Shown here piece after piece: positions 45,148-52,750 of a stretch of DNA of 64,000 nt. The DNA comes from Allosphingosinicella indica. Lineage in GTDB: Bacteria; Pseudomonadota; Alphaproteobacteria; Sphingomonadales; Sphingomonadaceae. A program made the translations under genes and the position numbers. Every line of letters starts with the position of its first letter. The stretch's first letter is position 1. The notes below the pieces were generated by a model. That model made no database searches. It saw only the letters and a list, made by a program, of their open reading frames with translations, and was not told where the DNA came from. The stretch spans positions 1,479,501 to 1,543,500 of the forward strand of contig NZ_LT840185.1 in the NCBI RefSeq assembly GCF_900177405.1, given 5' to 3'.

Positions 45148-46212
45148 ATGACCGCAACGCGAATCCTACCCGGCGATCACGCGCCCTGGTTCCATGCGCA
45201 GGCGCTTTCGGGATCGCCGCGCTACGCCTTCGATTCGGTCGCCGGGCGGCATGTGCTGTTGCTGTTCATGGGATCGGCCCGGTTCGCGCCCACTGCGGCG
45301 GCGCTGTCGGTGGTCGTCGCGCATCGCGCATTGTTCGATGATGCAAAGGCCTGCTTCTTCGGCATCACCGTCGATCCCGAGGATGCGGAGATGGGGCGGA
45401 TCGCGCAGCGGCTCCCGGGGCTCCGCTTCTTTCTCGACTATGATCGTTCGGTGAGCCGCCTCTACCACGCCGAGGAAGGCCCGGAGCGTTATCGCCCGCA
45501 CTGGCTGGTGCTCGATCCGGCGCTGCGCGTGCTCGGCGCCTTCCCGGTCGATCGCGGCGAGGAGGCGATCGCCTGCCTGCGCGGTGCGATCGAGGCCGCG
45601 CCGCCCGAGCCGCACGCGCCGGTGCTAGTGGTGCCGGACGTGCTGGAGCCCGAGCTCTGCCAGCGGCTGGTCGGTTATTATCGCGATCGGGGCGGTGTCG
45701 AATCCGGCTTCATGCGTGAAGTAGACGGCCAGACCGTGCTGGTCCACGACGCGACCCACAAGCAGCGCCGCGACGTCGAGGTGGACGATGCGGAGCTCCG
45801 CAATTCGGTGCTGGCACGGCTCGCGCGGCGGCTGACCCCGGCGGTCCAGCGCGCCTTCGCATTCGAGCCGACACGGATCGAGCGCCACCTCATCGCGTGC
45901 TATTCGGCCGGCGCGGGCCATTTCCGGCCGCATCGCGACAATACGACCAAGGGCACCGCGCACCGCCGCTTCGCCGTGACGCTCAACCTCAACGCTGGTG
46001 AGTATGACGGTGGCGATCTGCGCTTCCCGGAATTCGGCCCGCGCACCTATCGCGCGCCAACCGGCGGCGCGGTCGTCTTCTCCTGCTCGCTGCTCCACGA
46101 GGCGACACCGGTGACGCGCGGCGAGCGCTTCGCCTATCTGCCTTTCCTCTACGACGAGGCCGCGGCCGAGGTGCGGGAAGCCAATCTCAAATATCTCGGC
46201 GAGAATGGCTGA
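45148..46212 (+). CDS. redoxin-like domain fused to 2-oxoglutarate/Fe(II) oxygenase
   Basis: Residues 1-150 have the thioredoxin-like peroxiredoxin fold pattern (PGDHAPWFHAQALSG, then VLLLFMGSARFAPTAAAL and GITVDPEDAE), but the position where the peroxidatic Cys would stand (about residues 43-50) has none. Residues about 155-340 form a PKHD-type oxygenase: the Fe ligands His262 and Asp264 in HFRPHRDN, His317 in LLHEATPV, and the 2OG-binding Arg327 in GERFAY. The enzyme could therefore be an active hydroxylase with a degenerate redox domain. It is in one operon with the ECF sigma and anti-sigma genes. No signal peptide is seen. The substrate is unknown. Confidence 0.88.
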   Translation: MTATRILPGDHAPWFHAQALSGSPRYAFDSVAGRHVLLLFMGSARFAPTAAALSVVVAHRALFDDAKACFFGITVDPEDAEMGRIAQRLPGLRFFLDYDRSVSRLYHAEEGPERYRPHWLVLDPALRVLGAFPVDRGEEAIACLRGAIEAAPPEPHAPVLVVPDVLEPELCQRLVGYYRDRGGVESGFMREVDGQTVLVHDATHKQRRDVEVDDAELRNSVLARLARRLTPAVQRAFAFEPTRIERHLIACYSAGAGHFRPHRDNTTKGTAHRRFAVTLNLNAGEYDGGDLRFPEFGPRTYRAPTGGAVVFSCSLLHEATPVTRGERFAYLPFLYDEAAAEVREANLKYLGENG

Positions 46213-46227
46213 GGGGAGCGTGCCCGC

Positions 46228-46713
46228 TCACATCCGGTAGAAGTCCGCCAGCCGGTCGAGCGCCAGGCCGAGCACCAGCTTGCCCGCGCGCGCCGGCCAG
46301 CCGAGCGCGCTCTCGGCATCGCGCATGCCCTCGCCCGCGCAGACCGTCCGCCAGGCGATGTCGGAGAGGCCCGGGCCGACTGCTTCGATCGCGGCGTCGA
46401 AGCGGCGCTTGGCTGCGATCTGGGCGAGCGTCGCGCTGCCGTGATCGTGACTGCCGCGCGGCGTGCGGCCGAGCGGCGGCGCATCCCAACGCATCGTCAC
46501 CGACGCGCCGAGCTGCGCCATCTCCCAGTCGGCGCGCAGCCGCTCGCCCGCGTCATATTGGCGCTGGCTGACATGGCCGCGCGCCTTCAGCCAGCCGAGC
46601 GGCGATTCCACGGCGTTGACGGTGACGCTGCGCACCGGGCGCTTGCCGGCATGCGTCCGCCCGCGGCCATCCTGCGGCAGCGCCTCTTCCACCAGCAATC
46701 GATTGCGTCGCAT
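46228..46713 (-). CDS. DUF6456 domain-containing protein
   Basis: The 161-residue protein has the DUF6456 pattern: VNAVESPLGWLKARGHVSQRQYDAGERLRADWEMAQL (in part), then GSATLAQIAAKRRFDAAIEAVGPGLSDIAW and the C-terminal GWPARAGKLVLGLALDRLADFY. The end looks like a degenerate helix-turn-helix, so DNA binding is possible. It is cytoplasmic. It is divergent from an XRE-type regulator (88-base gap) and converges on the oxygenase gene, 15 bases away. Confidence 0.82.
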   Translation of the reverse strand: MRRNRLLVEEALPQDGRGRTHAGKRPVRSVTVNAVESPLGWLKARGHVSQRQYDAGERLRADWEMAQLGASVTMRWDAPPLGRTPRGSHDHGSATLAQIAAKRRFDAAIEAVGPGLSDIAWRTVCAGEGMRDAESALGWPARAGKLVLGLALDRLADFYRM

Positions 46714-46801
46714 CCACCCTCCATCGCCCGTCGAATCGTCCTTGCCACGCCGGATGGAATGTAGGACAGAAGGAAACCGTATCGGTTAAAAGGATCGCCG
46801 C
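46714..46801. promoter_or_regulatory. divergent gap between DUF6456 and XRE genes
   Basis: These 88 bases must carry the promoters of both genes. A relatively A/T-rich stretch (GTATCGGTTAAAAGGATC) precedes the XRE start. No clear dyad operator or consensus hexamers were recognised. Confidence 0.35.
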
Positions 46802-47383
46802 ATGATCACCCGCATCCGCGAAGTTCGGCGCGCGAAGAAGATGACGCTGCAGGAAGTCGCGGACCAATGCATTCCGCCGACGACGCCGCAGACCGTGGGC
46901 CGGCTGGAGACGGGTACGCGCACGGTGTCGGTCGGCTGGCTCAACCGCATCGCCAAGGCGCTGGGCGTCGAGGCGGCGGATCTTGTCCGACTTCCCGAGC
47001 GCGACGACCTGCCGATCGCGGCGCTGCTCGGCCCCGACGGCGCGCATGCGCCGCGCCGCGAGGCGCTGGCGCTGCCCCCGGCGGTGGAAGCGGGGATGAT
47101 CGCCGTGCGCGTCGAGGCGGGGATCGGCGATTATCGCGCGGGCGACGAAATCTGGTGCCGGCGCCTCGCCCCCGACGCCTTCAGCCAGGCGATGAACCGC
47201 GACGTGCTGCTGCCGCGCCCCGCCGGACGCTTCGTCTTCGGCCGGCTGATCGGCCGCGAGGCGCCCGCGGGCGAAAGCGGGGGTAAGCTCCACCTGCTGC
47301 CGCTCGGCTCCGGCCAGCGCCAGACGGTGATCACCGATCCGCCCTGGGCCGCCGTCGCCGTCCGCCTTGTCCGCCCGCTTTGA
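46802..47383 (+). CDS. XRE-family transcriptional regulator with S24/LexA-like C-terminus
   Basis: The 193-residue protein starts with a Cro/C1-type helix-turn-helix (RIREVRRAKKMTLQEVADQC, then TPQTVGRLETGTRTVSVGWLNRIAKALGV) at residues about 4-58. The C-terminal half (about 95-165) has the hydrophobic beta pattern of phage-repressor S24 domains (VRVEAGIGDYRAGDEIWCRR, VLLPRPAGRFVFGRLIG). A catalytic Ser/Lys pair is not evident, so it may be a non-cleaving sensor or dimer domain. It may control itself and the divergent DUF6456 gene. Confidence 0.83.
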   Translation: MITRIREVRRAKKMTLQEVADQCIPPTTPQTVGRLETGTRTVSVGWLNRIAKALGVEAADLVRLPERDDLPIAALLGPDGAHAPRREALALPPAVEAGMIAVRVEAGIGDYRAGDEIWCRRLAPDAFSQAMNRDVLLPRPAGRFVFGRLIGREAPAGESGGKLHLLPLGSGQRQTVITDPPWAAVAVRLVRPL

Positions 47384-47390
47384 GTGGACC

Positions 47391-47448
47391 GTCACCCTGA
47401 ACTCGTTTCAGGGTCCATGCTGGAGACGATCGCGATCGTCAGCATGAC
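47391..47448 (+). repeat. paired-palindrome intergenic repeat, copy F (shortened)
   Basis: The first hairpin (GTCACCCTGAACTC...TTTCAGGGTCC) and spacer are present. Most of the second hairpin is deleted, leaving only TCAGCATGAC. It lies between the XRE gene and tRNA-Val. Confidence 0.8.
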
Positions 47449-47522
47449 GGGGAGGGGTACATCATCCCAACCCCGCGCTTGACCGCGCCGCGGCGGCGCC
47501 TACATGCAGCGCTCACCCCTTG

Positions 47523-47598
47523 GGGCGCTTAGCTCAGTTGGTAGAGCATCTCGTTTACACCGAGAGGGTCGGCGGTTCGAGCCCGTCAGCGCCCACCA
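47523..47598 (+). tRNA. tRNA-Val (TAC)
   Basis: GGGCGCT pairs with AGCGCCC in the acceptor stem, GCTC/GAGC in the D-arm and TCTCG/CGAGA in the anticodon stem. The loop TTTACAC gives anticodon TAC, valine. The T-arm has GGTTCGAGCC, and CCA is encoded at 47596-47598. msrB begins 15 bases downstream. Confidence 0.97.
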
Positions 47599-47612
47599 CA
47601 GGAGCCCGGACC

Positions 47613-48080
47613 ATGACCACCGGCACGCTGTCCGCCAGCGGATACGATCTCACACCCCTGAACGACGCCGAACGCACCGCCGCCGAAGCGGATCTCACTG
47701 CCGAGGAGCGCGAAGTCCTGCTCCATCACGGCACCGAGCGCGCCTTCTGCGGCACCTTGCTCGCCACCAAGGAGCCGGGCGCCTATGCCTGCCGCCTGTG
47801 CGGGCTGCCGCTGTTCAGGGCAGGCGCCAAGTTCGAGAGCGGCACCGGCTGGCCGAGCTTCACCGAGCCTTACGATCCGCAGCATATCGCCGAGATCACC
47901 GACCATTCCTACGGCATGGTGCGCACCGAAATCCGCTGCGCACGCTGCGCATCTCACCTGGGCCATGTCTTTCCCGACGGCCCGCCGCCGACAGGGCTGC
48001 GCTACTGCCTCAATTCGGTGGCGATGGTATTCGTGCCGGACGGTTCCGAGCCGGCACGCCGCCTGCCCGATCGCGCCTGA
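47613..48080 (+). CDS. msrB: peptide-methionine (R)-S-oxide reductase
   Basis: MsrB repairs oxidised methionine (R form) in proteins. The ATG at 47613 gives 155 residues; the frame is open through the tRNA but is not coding there. Structural zinc Cys are at 60/63 (CRLC) and 109/112 (CARC). The catalytic Cys132 is in LRYCLNSVAM, and Cys46 in ERAFCG can serve as the resolving Cys. GTGWPSFTEP and SHLGHVFPDGP are typical. No signal peptide, so it is cytoplasmic. Confidence 0.96.
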   Translation: MTTGTLSASGYDLTPLNDAERTAAEADLTAEEREVLLHHGTERAFCGTLLATKEPGAYACRLCGLPLFRAGAKFESGTGWPSFTEPYDPQHIAEITDHSYGMVRTEIRCARCASHLGHVFPDGPPPTGLRYCLNSVAMVFVPDGSEPARRLPDRA

Positions 48081-48131
48081 TCGCTGCCGGATCATCGTGA
48101 CGCAGCCGTAATTTTCGGCTAGTCTGCCGCG

Positions 48132-48593
48132 ATGCTGATCCTTCTCGCCTTCGGCATAGGCGTCGTCGCGGGGCTCCGCGCGATGCTCGTTCCCGCCGCG
48201 GTTGCCTGGGCGGCGCATCTCGGCTGGATCGATCTTTCCGGCACCTGGCTGTCCTGGCTGGCACATCCCTGGACGCCGTGGATCGCGACCCTTCTCGCGG
48301 TGGGCGAGCTCGTCACCGACAAGCTCCCGACTACGCCGAGCCGCAAGCAGCCGCCGGCCTTCGCCGCGCGCATCGCGATGGGCGCGCTTGGCGGCGCGGC
48401 GATCGGTATCGCGGGCGGCGCGCTGTGGCTGGGCCTTGCCGCCGGCGCGGTAGGCGGCATCGCCGGCACGCTCGGCGGCGCCGCGATCCGCGCGCGCCTT
48501 GCCGCCGCATTGGGCCGCGATCTCCCCGCGGCGCTGATCGAGGACGTGGCGGGCATCGCGCTCGCCATCGCGGTGCTGTCGGCGGCGGCATGA
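48132..48593 (+). CDS. DUF4126 family membrane protein
   Basis: The 153-residue protein is small and hydrophobic, with four or five helices. It has the DUF4126 pattern GVVAGLRAMLVPAAVAWAA, then GELVTDKLPTTPSRKQPPAF and a Gly/Ala-rich half with repeated GGAAIG units. Function is unknown. Its stop overlaps the start of the following disulfide reductase gene (ATGA), so the two are coupled. Confidence 0.83.
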   Translation: MLILLAFGIGVVAGLRAMLVPAAVAWAAHLGWIDLSGTWLSWLAHPWTPWIATLLAVGELVTDKLPTTPSRKQPPAFAARIAMGALGGAAIGIAGGALWLGLAAGAVGGIAGTLGGAAIRARLAAALGRDLPAALIEDVAGIALAIAVLSAAA

Positions 48594-49969
48594 GCCGCGG
48601 CTTCGACGCGATCATCATCGGCGCCGGGCAGGCCGGGCCGCCGCTCGCCGGGCGGCTGACCGCTGAAGGCATGAGCGTTGCGCTGATCGAGCGGCACCTT
48701 ATCGGCGGCACCTGCGTCAACACCGGCTGCATGCCCACCAAGGCGATGGTCGCCAGCGCCTATGCCGCGCATCTCGTCCGCCGCGCCGGCGAGTACGGCG
48801 TCGGCATCGGCGGCGACATCACGGTCGACATGGCCCGCGTCCAAGCCCGCGCGCACGGCATCACGCGCGACGCGCGCGAGGGCAACACGCGCTGGCTCGA
48901 GGGGATGGAGCGGCTGACCCTTATCCGCGGCCATGCCCGCTTCACCGGCCCTAGCGCGATCGAGGTGGACGGCGAACGGCTGACCGCGCCGCGCATCTTC
49001 CTCAACGTCGGCGGGCGCGCGCTCGTGCCCGATCTTCCGGGCGTCGACCGCGTGCCATTTCTCACCAACAGCTCGATCCTTCAACTCACCGAAGTTCCCG
49101 AGCATCTGCTCGTCGTCGGCGGCTCCTACATCGGGCTCGAATTCGCGCAGATGTTCCGCCGCTTCGGCGCGCGCGTGTCGGTGGTCGAGCGCAGCCCGCG
49201 CATCGTCATGCGCGAGGACGAGGACGTGTCGGAAGCACTCCAAAGCCTGCTGGAAGACGAGGGGATCGCGATCCGCACCGGCGCCGAATGCATCCGTCTC
49301 CAGCCGGGCCGCGAGGGCGGCGTCGCCATCGCGGTCGATTGCGCGGACGGGCCGCCGGTGATGGAGGGGAGCCATCTGCTGCTCGCGGTCGGCCGCGTCC
49401 CCAACACCGCCGATCTCGGGCTCGATGCAGCCGGCGTCGAGACCGACGCGCGCGGCTACGTCACGGTCGACGAGCATCTCAAGACGAGTGCAGACGGCGT
49501 CTGGGCGCTCGGCGATTGCAACGGCCGCGGCGCCTTCACCCACACCGCCTACAATGATTACGAGATCGTGGCTGCCAATCTCCTCGACGGTGCGAACCGC
49601 AAGGTCGGTGCGCGCGTCTCCGGCTACGCGCTCTACACCGATCCGCCGCTCGGCCGCGTCGGAATGAGCGAGTCGGAGGCGCGCAAGTCCGGCCGACCGC
49701 TGCTGATCGCCAAGCGGCCGATGAGCCGCGTCGGCCGCGCCAAGGAGAAGGGCGAGACCAAGGGATTCATGAAGCTGATCGCGGACGCAGAGACGCACCG
49801 CATCCTCGGCGCCGCGATCCTCGGCACCGGCGGCGACGAGGCGATCCACGGCATCCTCGATGCGGTTCATGCGGGGATGGATTATCGCACGCTACGCTGG
49901 GCGGTGCCGATCCACCCCACCGTGTCCGAGCTGATCCCGACCCTCATCATGGACCTCGCCCCGGCCTGA
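48590..49969 (+). CDS. FAD-dependent pyridine nucleotide-disulfide oxidoreductase (mercuric reductase-like)
   Basis: The ATG at 48590 overlaps the DUF4126 stop and gives 459 residues. It has the FAD fold AIIIGAGQAGPPLAGRL, the redox-active pair C42 and C47 in GGTCVNTGCMPTK, the NAD-binding VVGGSYIGLEFAQMF, the ALGDCNGRGAFTH motif and the C-terminal HPTVSELIPT of the dimer-interface His. It lacks an N-terminal heavy-metal domain and the C-terminal Cys pair of true MerA, and no mer genes are near. It is therefore best called a class I flavin disulfide reductase of unknown substrate. Confidence 0.92.
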   Translation: MSRGFDAIIIGAGQAGPPLAGRLTAEGMSVALIERHLIGGTCVNTGCMPTKAMVASAYAAHLVRRAGEYGVGIGGDITVDMARVQARAHGITRDAREGNTRWLEGMERLTLIRGHARFTGPSAIEVDGERLTAPRIFLNVGGRALVPDLPGVDRVPFLTNSSILQLTEVPEHLLVVGGSYIGLEFAQMFRRFGARVSVVERSPRIVMREDEDVSEALQSLLEDEGIAIRTGAECIRLQPGREGGVAIAVDCADGPPVMEGSHLLLAVGRVPNTADLGLDAAGVETDARGYVTVDEHLKTSADGVWALGDCNGRGAFTHTAYNDYEIVAANLLDGANRKVGARVSGYALYTDPPLGRVGMSESEARKSGRPLLIAKRPMSRVGRAKEKGETKGFMKLIADAETHRILGAAILGTGGDEAIHGILDAVHAGMDYRTLRWAVPIHPTVSELIPTLIMDLAPA

Positions 49970-50026
49970 TCCGAAGGCGCCAGTGAAAGGCTTCCCCTCC
50001 CGCCGCGCCGCGCTATAAGGCGCGCC

Positions 50027-50048
50027 GGCTGCTGGGGCGTCGCCAAGT
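50027..50048 (+). repeat. left copy of a 22-bp direct repeat (tRNA-Gln 5' end)
   Basis: These 22 bases, covering the tRNA-Gln 5' end and six bases before it, match 50935-50956 at 21 of 22 positions (C against A at base 6). The copies are 908 bp apart and bound a segment less GC-rich than its surroundings. Confidence 0.75.
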
Positions 50049-50107
50049 GGTAAGGCAGCGGCTTTTGGTGCCGCCATTCGCAGGTTCGAATCCTGCCGCC
50101 CCAGCCA
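50033..50107 (+). tRNA. tRNA-Gln (TTG)
   Basis: TGGGGCG pairs with CGCCCCA in the acceptor stem. The anticodon stem GCGGC/GCCGC encloses TTTTGGT, giving anticodon TTG, glutamine. The T-arm has AGGTTCGAATCCT and CCA is encoded (50105-50107). Its first 16 bases, plus six upstream bases, recur at 50935-50956. Confidence 0.97.
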
Positions 50108-50157
50108 GCGGCTCCGGTCGCCTCCCGATTTAGCGGTGAGCGACGAGATGCGACACG

Positions 50158-50696
50158 TTAGACCGATGTCCGACTTCGGCTATGACGCCATTTGCGAACA
50201 GTCTGAACGGCGGAAAGCAGGGCGAGGAAAACCCCGCAACCCACCCAGGCGGCTTCTGAGGCGTCAAAATTGCCGGGCTCCATCCAATGGCTCCAAGCGA
50301 GACCTATGCCGAGCAACGCGCCCAACCCCAACTGCGCGTAAGATATTCTCGAGAAGGCCAGCGCGCGGGCCTCGTCCAGATCCTGTAAAACGCTGCGCCG
50401 AAAGGGATAAGAATTGCCGGGACCGCAATCCAGACGGCGGTGGTGCGCGCTGCTTCGTCTTGCTGCGGCACCAGCCATGCTAGGAGGAAGATGACAAACA
50501 CAGACCCAGGAACCAGCGACCAGAATATGTAGCGCGCGGTCCTGTTGAATGATGCGACGAACTCATCGCGCTCCGCCTGAGTAACGCGAATGGCAGCGCC
50601 TTTGAGGTCTCGCCGGTAAAGAAAGCTCTCTCCATCCTGCTCGAACTGATCCGCGAACATTTTACGGAGCCGATCTCGATGCGGATTTCTGAACAT
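50158..50696 (-). pseudogene. small membrane protein, frameshifted
   Basis: The ATG at 50696 opens a frame reading MFRNPHRDRLRKMFADQFEQ, YRRDLKGAAIRVTQAERDEF and two membrane segments (YIFWSLVPGSVFVIFLLAW and TTAVWIAVPAILIPFGAAFY). After FYRIWTRPAR near 50365-50375 the coding pattern moves to another frame (AFSRISYAQLGLGALLGIGLAW, then AAWVGCGVFLALLSAVQTV) and ends at 50158. A loss of one or four bases in the GCGCGC run explains it. The restored protein would have about 178 residues and four helices. Function not recognised. Deletion or sequencing error cannot be separated. Confidence 0.6.
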
Positions 50697-50934
50697 GAGC
50701 AGATGCTAGCACGCCCAATGCGCGGAGTAATTACCGAAGAAGCTGCGCCGAATGGTCGGCGCGGGCTGGTCCAGGATCCGGAAGGTTCCGGGCCACACTC
50801 GAAGTTTACTCGGGCGGATTGGATATCGCTCCACGCAATATCGAAGCGCGCGAGAAATTTCGTCAGACTGTCCTCTTCGTTGGACGATGATTTGGCACGT
50901 CGAGACGCGCAAAAGAGGGTTCGCCTGGCATCGG

Positions 50935-50956
50935 GGCTGATGGGGCGTCGCCAAGT
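50935..50956 (+). repeat. right copy of the tRNA-Gln 5'-end direct repeat
   Basis: It matches 50027-50048 at 21 of 22 positions, then diverges just after CGCCAAGT, so no second tRNA can fold. It could be an integration or deletion scar or the remnant of a second tRNA-Gln gene. Confidence 0.75.
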
Positions 50957-50980
50957 CGAACTTTGCGCAACTCGACTTGG
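50951..50980. terminator. 9-bp stem-loop at the 3' side of the DUF885 gene
   Basis: CCAAGTCGA (50951-50959) pairs perfectly with TCGACTTGG (50972-50980). It lies 14 bases beyond the stop of the minus-strand DUF885 gene. No T-run follows on that strand, so termination is uncertain. Part of it overlaps the tRNA-derived repeat. Confidence 0.4.
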
Positions 50981-50993
50981 ACAACCCGACCGA

Positions 50994-52697
50994 TCAGAAA
51001 TCGCCTCTCAGCGTCGCGATTTCGTCGTCGCGGCCGGTCATTTCCCAGCGGATGAGGGAGATCGGGACCGCGCCCGCGGCGCGGAACTGATCGTGGAATG
51101 CGCGGATGTCGAAGCTGTCGCCGAGCTGCATCGATCGCTCGGCCAGCAGCCGTTCCAGCTCGACCTTCCCGATATGATAGCCGATGCCGTAGCCCGGCTG
51201 CCGCAGATACAATTCGATATCGAACTGGGCGATGGCGTCGCCCTTGTGCATCCAGCGCGGCGTGCGGCTGATCAGCGAGGCGTTGGCCTCCGCCCAGGTC
51301 CATTCATTGGCATGCATGCGCACTTCCGGCCGCAGGCGCGCGGCGCGCTTCGCCCCCAGCATATAATCGATCTCGCGGGTGCGCGGGCTGCCGTCGAGCA
51401 TGCCGCCCTGGAGGATCATCTCCTCCAGGTAGAAGGCCCAGCCTTCGTTGCGGACGCCGTCGACGAAGAACAGGCGGCGCTGCCCGCGGATCGGCCGCGT
51501 GTCGCGCTCCGCCTGCAGCCGATCGAACATATGGCCGGGCAGATTGTGCGCGCGCAGCGGCGTTCCGTCGCGGAACTCGGTCTGGAAGAAGAAGTGGACG
51601 TTCTCGGGATCGTCGAACAGCCCCGGCCGCTTGGGATCGCGCTCCGCGGGGAGGATATACGGCCCTTCCGCCGGATCGTGGCGGAGATAATCGGGCACGG
51701 TGACCCACTTGCCTTCGCGCAGGAAGGTCAGCAGCGCCTCATCCTCACGCGCGCGCTTCGCGTCGAAGGCGGCGCGGCTGCGGACCATCGGGATTTCGGG
51801 GAGGTCGCGATTGCGATGCTCCTCGATCCGCAGGAAGGCGACCATGCGCTGATATTCCCGGTCGCCAATCGTCTCGATCTGGTCGGCGGTGTAGGGCAGC
51901 AGCAGCACATGGCGCAGATACCAGTCGTAATTCTCACGCCCCACGCCGCCATGCGCGGGGAGCCCCGCTTCGATCTGCGTCAGCCAGGCGAGGAAGCCGG
52001 CCGCGGCATCGCGCGCACGGGTCGCCGGAGCTACGAGCTCCGGGTTGTGCGCCTTCGCTTCCGAAGCCAGCCGGGAAAAGACGTTCACTTCAATGCGCTT
52101 CTGCTCGATCGCGAGGCGGGCGAGATCGCCGCGCGGTTCGGTCAGATTGGCGCGGGCTTGGCGCAGCGCTTCGGGCACTGCGTTCAGTTTCTTCGCCAGC
52201 GCACCAGCCTCGGCCGCCGGCATCGGCAGATCGGGGATCGAGAATGCGCCGTGCATCTTGGGGCCGAAGCCGAGGTTGGTCGTACTGTAGAAAGCCGGAT
52301 CGCGCTGCCAAGGTTTCAGCACGCGATGCTGGAAGTCCATCCCGCGCATCTCGGCGAGCACGACCATATAATCGACCCTGAGCGGAATCGGCCATGCGCT
52401 GTCGTCGATCGCGCGCAGGCGCCCCATCAACTGCTGCAGCGCGCGATATTGCGCACCCGTCGCCGCGGGCGAATAATCGGGAACGCCGTCGCGCATCGGC
52501 GGCGGCACCAACGCGCGAAACTCGCCGTGCAGCGCGACGAGCGCGCGATAGGCTTCGGGCTGTGCCTCGGCCCCGGAGGTGGCGGTCACCCCCGCCGGTG
52601 GCGGCGATGCCTGCTGGGCACTGGCCGCTTGGGAAAGCGCCACGCCAGCGAGAAGCGGAGCGAGCCATCGTGCCGCGCGCCCTATCCGATGTTGCAC
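50994..52697 (-). CDS. exported DUF885 protein, altered metal motif (paralog 1)
   Basis: A GTG at 52697 with GGGAGAG upstream gives 567 residues with a signal peptide (ARWLAPLLAGVALSQAASA). The frame is open well upstream but there is antisense to the aminotransferase gene. DUF885 features are present: GVPDYSPAATGAQYRALQQL, YDWYLRHVLLLPYTADQIE, NEGWAFYLEEMILQGGM and the C-terminal GDSFDIRAFHDQF. Where relatives have H-E-x-x-P-G-H, this one reads A-H-N-L-P-G-H, losing both the first His position and the Glu. Family members are predicted metallo-carboxypeptidases. Here activity may be lost or changed. Confidence 0.87.
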   Translation of the reverse strand: MQHRIGRAARWLAPLLAGVALSQAASAQQASPPPAGVTATSGAEAQPEAYRALVALHGEFRALVPPPMRDGVPDYSPAATGAQYRALQQLMGRLRAIDDSAWPIPLRVDYMVVLAEMRGMDFQHRVLKPWQRDPAFYSTTNLGFGPKMHGAFSIPDLPMPAAEAGALAKKLNAVPEALRQARANLTEPRGDLARLAIEQKRIEVNVFSRLASEAKAHNPELVAPATRARDAAAGFLAWLTQIEAGLPAHGGVGRENYDWYLRHVLLLPYTADQIETIGDREYQRMVAFLRIEEHRNRDLPEIPMVRSRAAFDAKRAREDEALLTFLREGKWVTVPDYLRHDPAEGPYILPAERDPKRPGLFDDPENVHFFFQTEFRDGTPLRAHNLPGHMFDRLQAERDTRPIRGQRRLFFVDGVRNEGWAFYLEEMILQGGMLDGSPRTREIDYMLGAKRAARLRPEVRMHANEWTWAEANASLISRTPRWMHKGDAIAQFDIELYLRQPGYGIGYHIGKVELERLLAERSMQLGDSFDIRAFHDQFRAAGAVPISLIRWEMTGRDDEIATLRGDF

Positions 52698-52750
52698 GTG
52701 CCGCTCTCCCTTGCCTGTGTTCTGCGTGCCCGCGATGCAGCCGCGCCGCG

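Larger units (their letters stand above)
50697..50993. other. gap without a recognisable gene
   Basis: About 300 bases between the broken membrane gene and the first DUF885 gene. Short open frames exist but lack family resemblance or a good start. It holds the right copy of the tRNA-Gln 5' repeat and a 9-bp stem-loop. Base composition is lower in G+C than the neighbours, consistent with foreign or decaying sequence. Confidence 0.5.

Noticed and set aside
48590-49969. Mercuric reductase (merA) call
   Set aside because: The enzyme lacks the N-terminal metal-binding domain and C-terminal Cys pair, and no other mer genes are present.
50706-50984. 92-codon minus-strand frame between the broken membrane gene and DUF885
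   Set aside because: No family resemblance, no ribosome binding site recognised, and it runs through the tRNA-derived repeat.
50935-51010. Possible second tRNA-Gln
   Set aside because: Only the first 16 tRNA bases match; there is no anticodon arm, T-arm or CCA.
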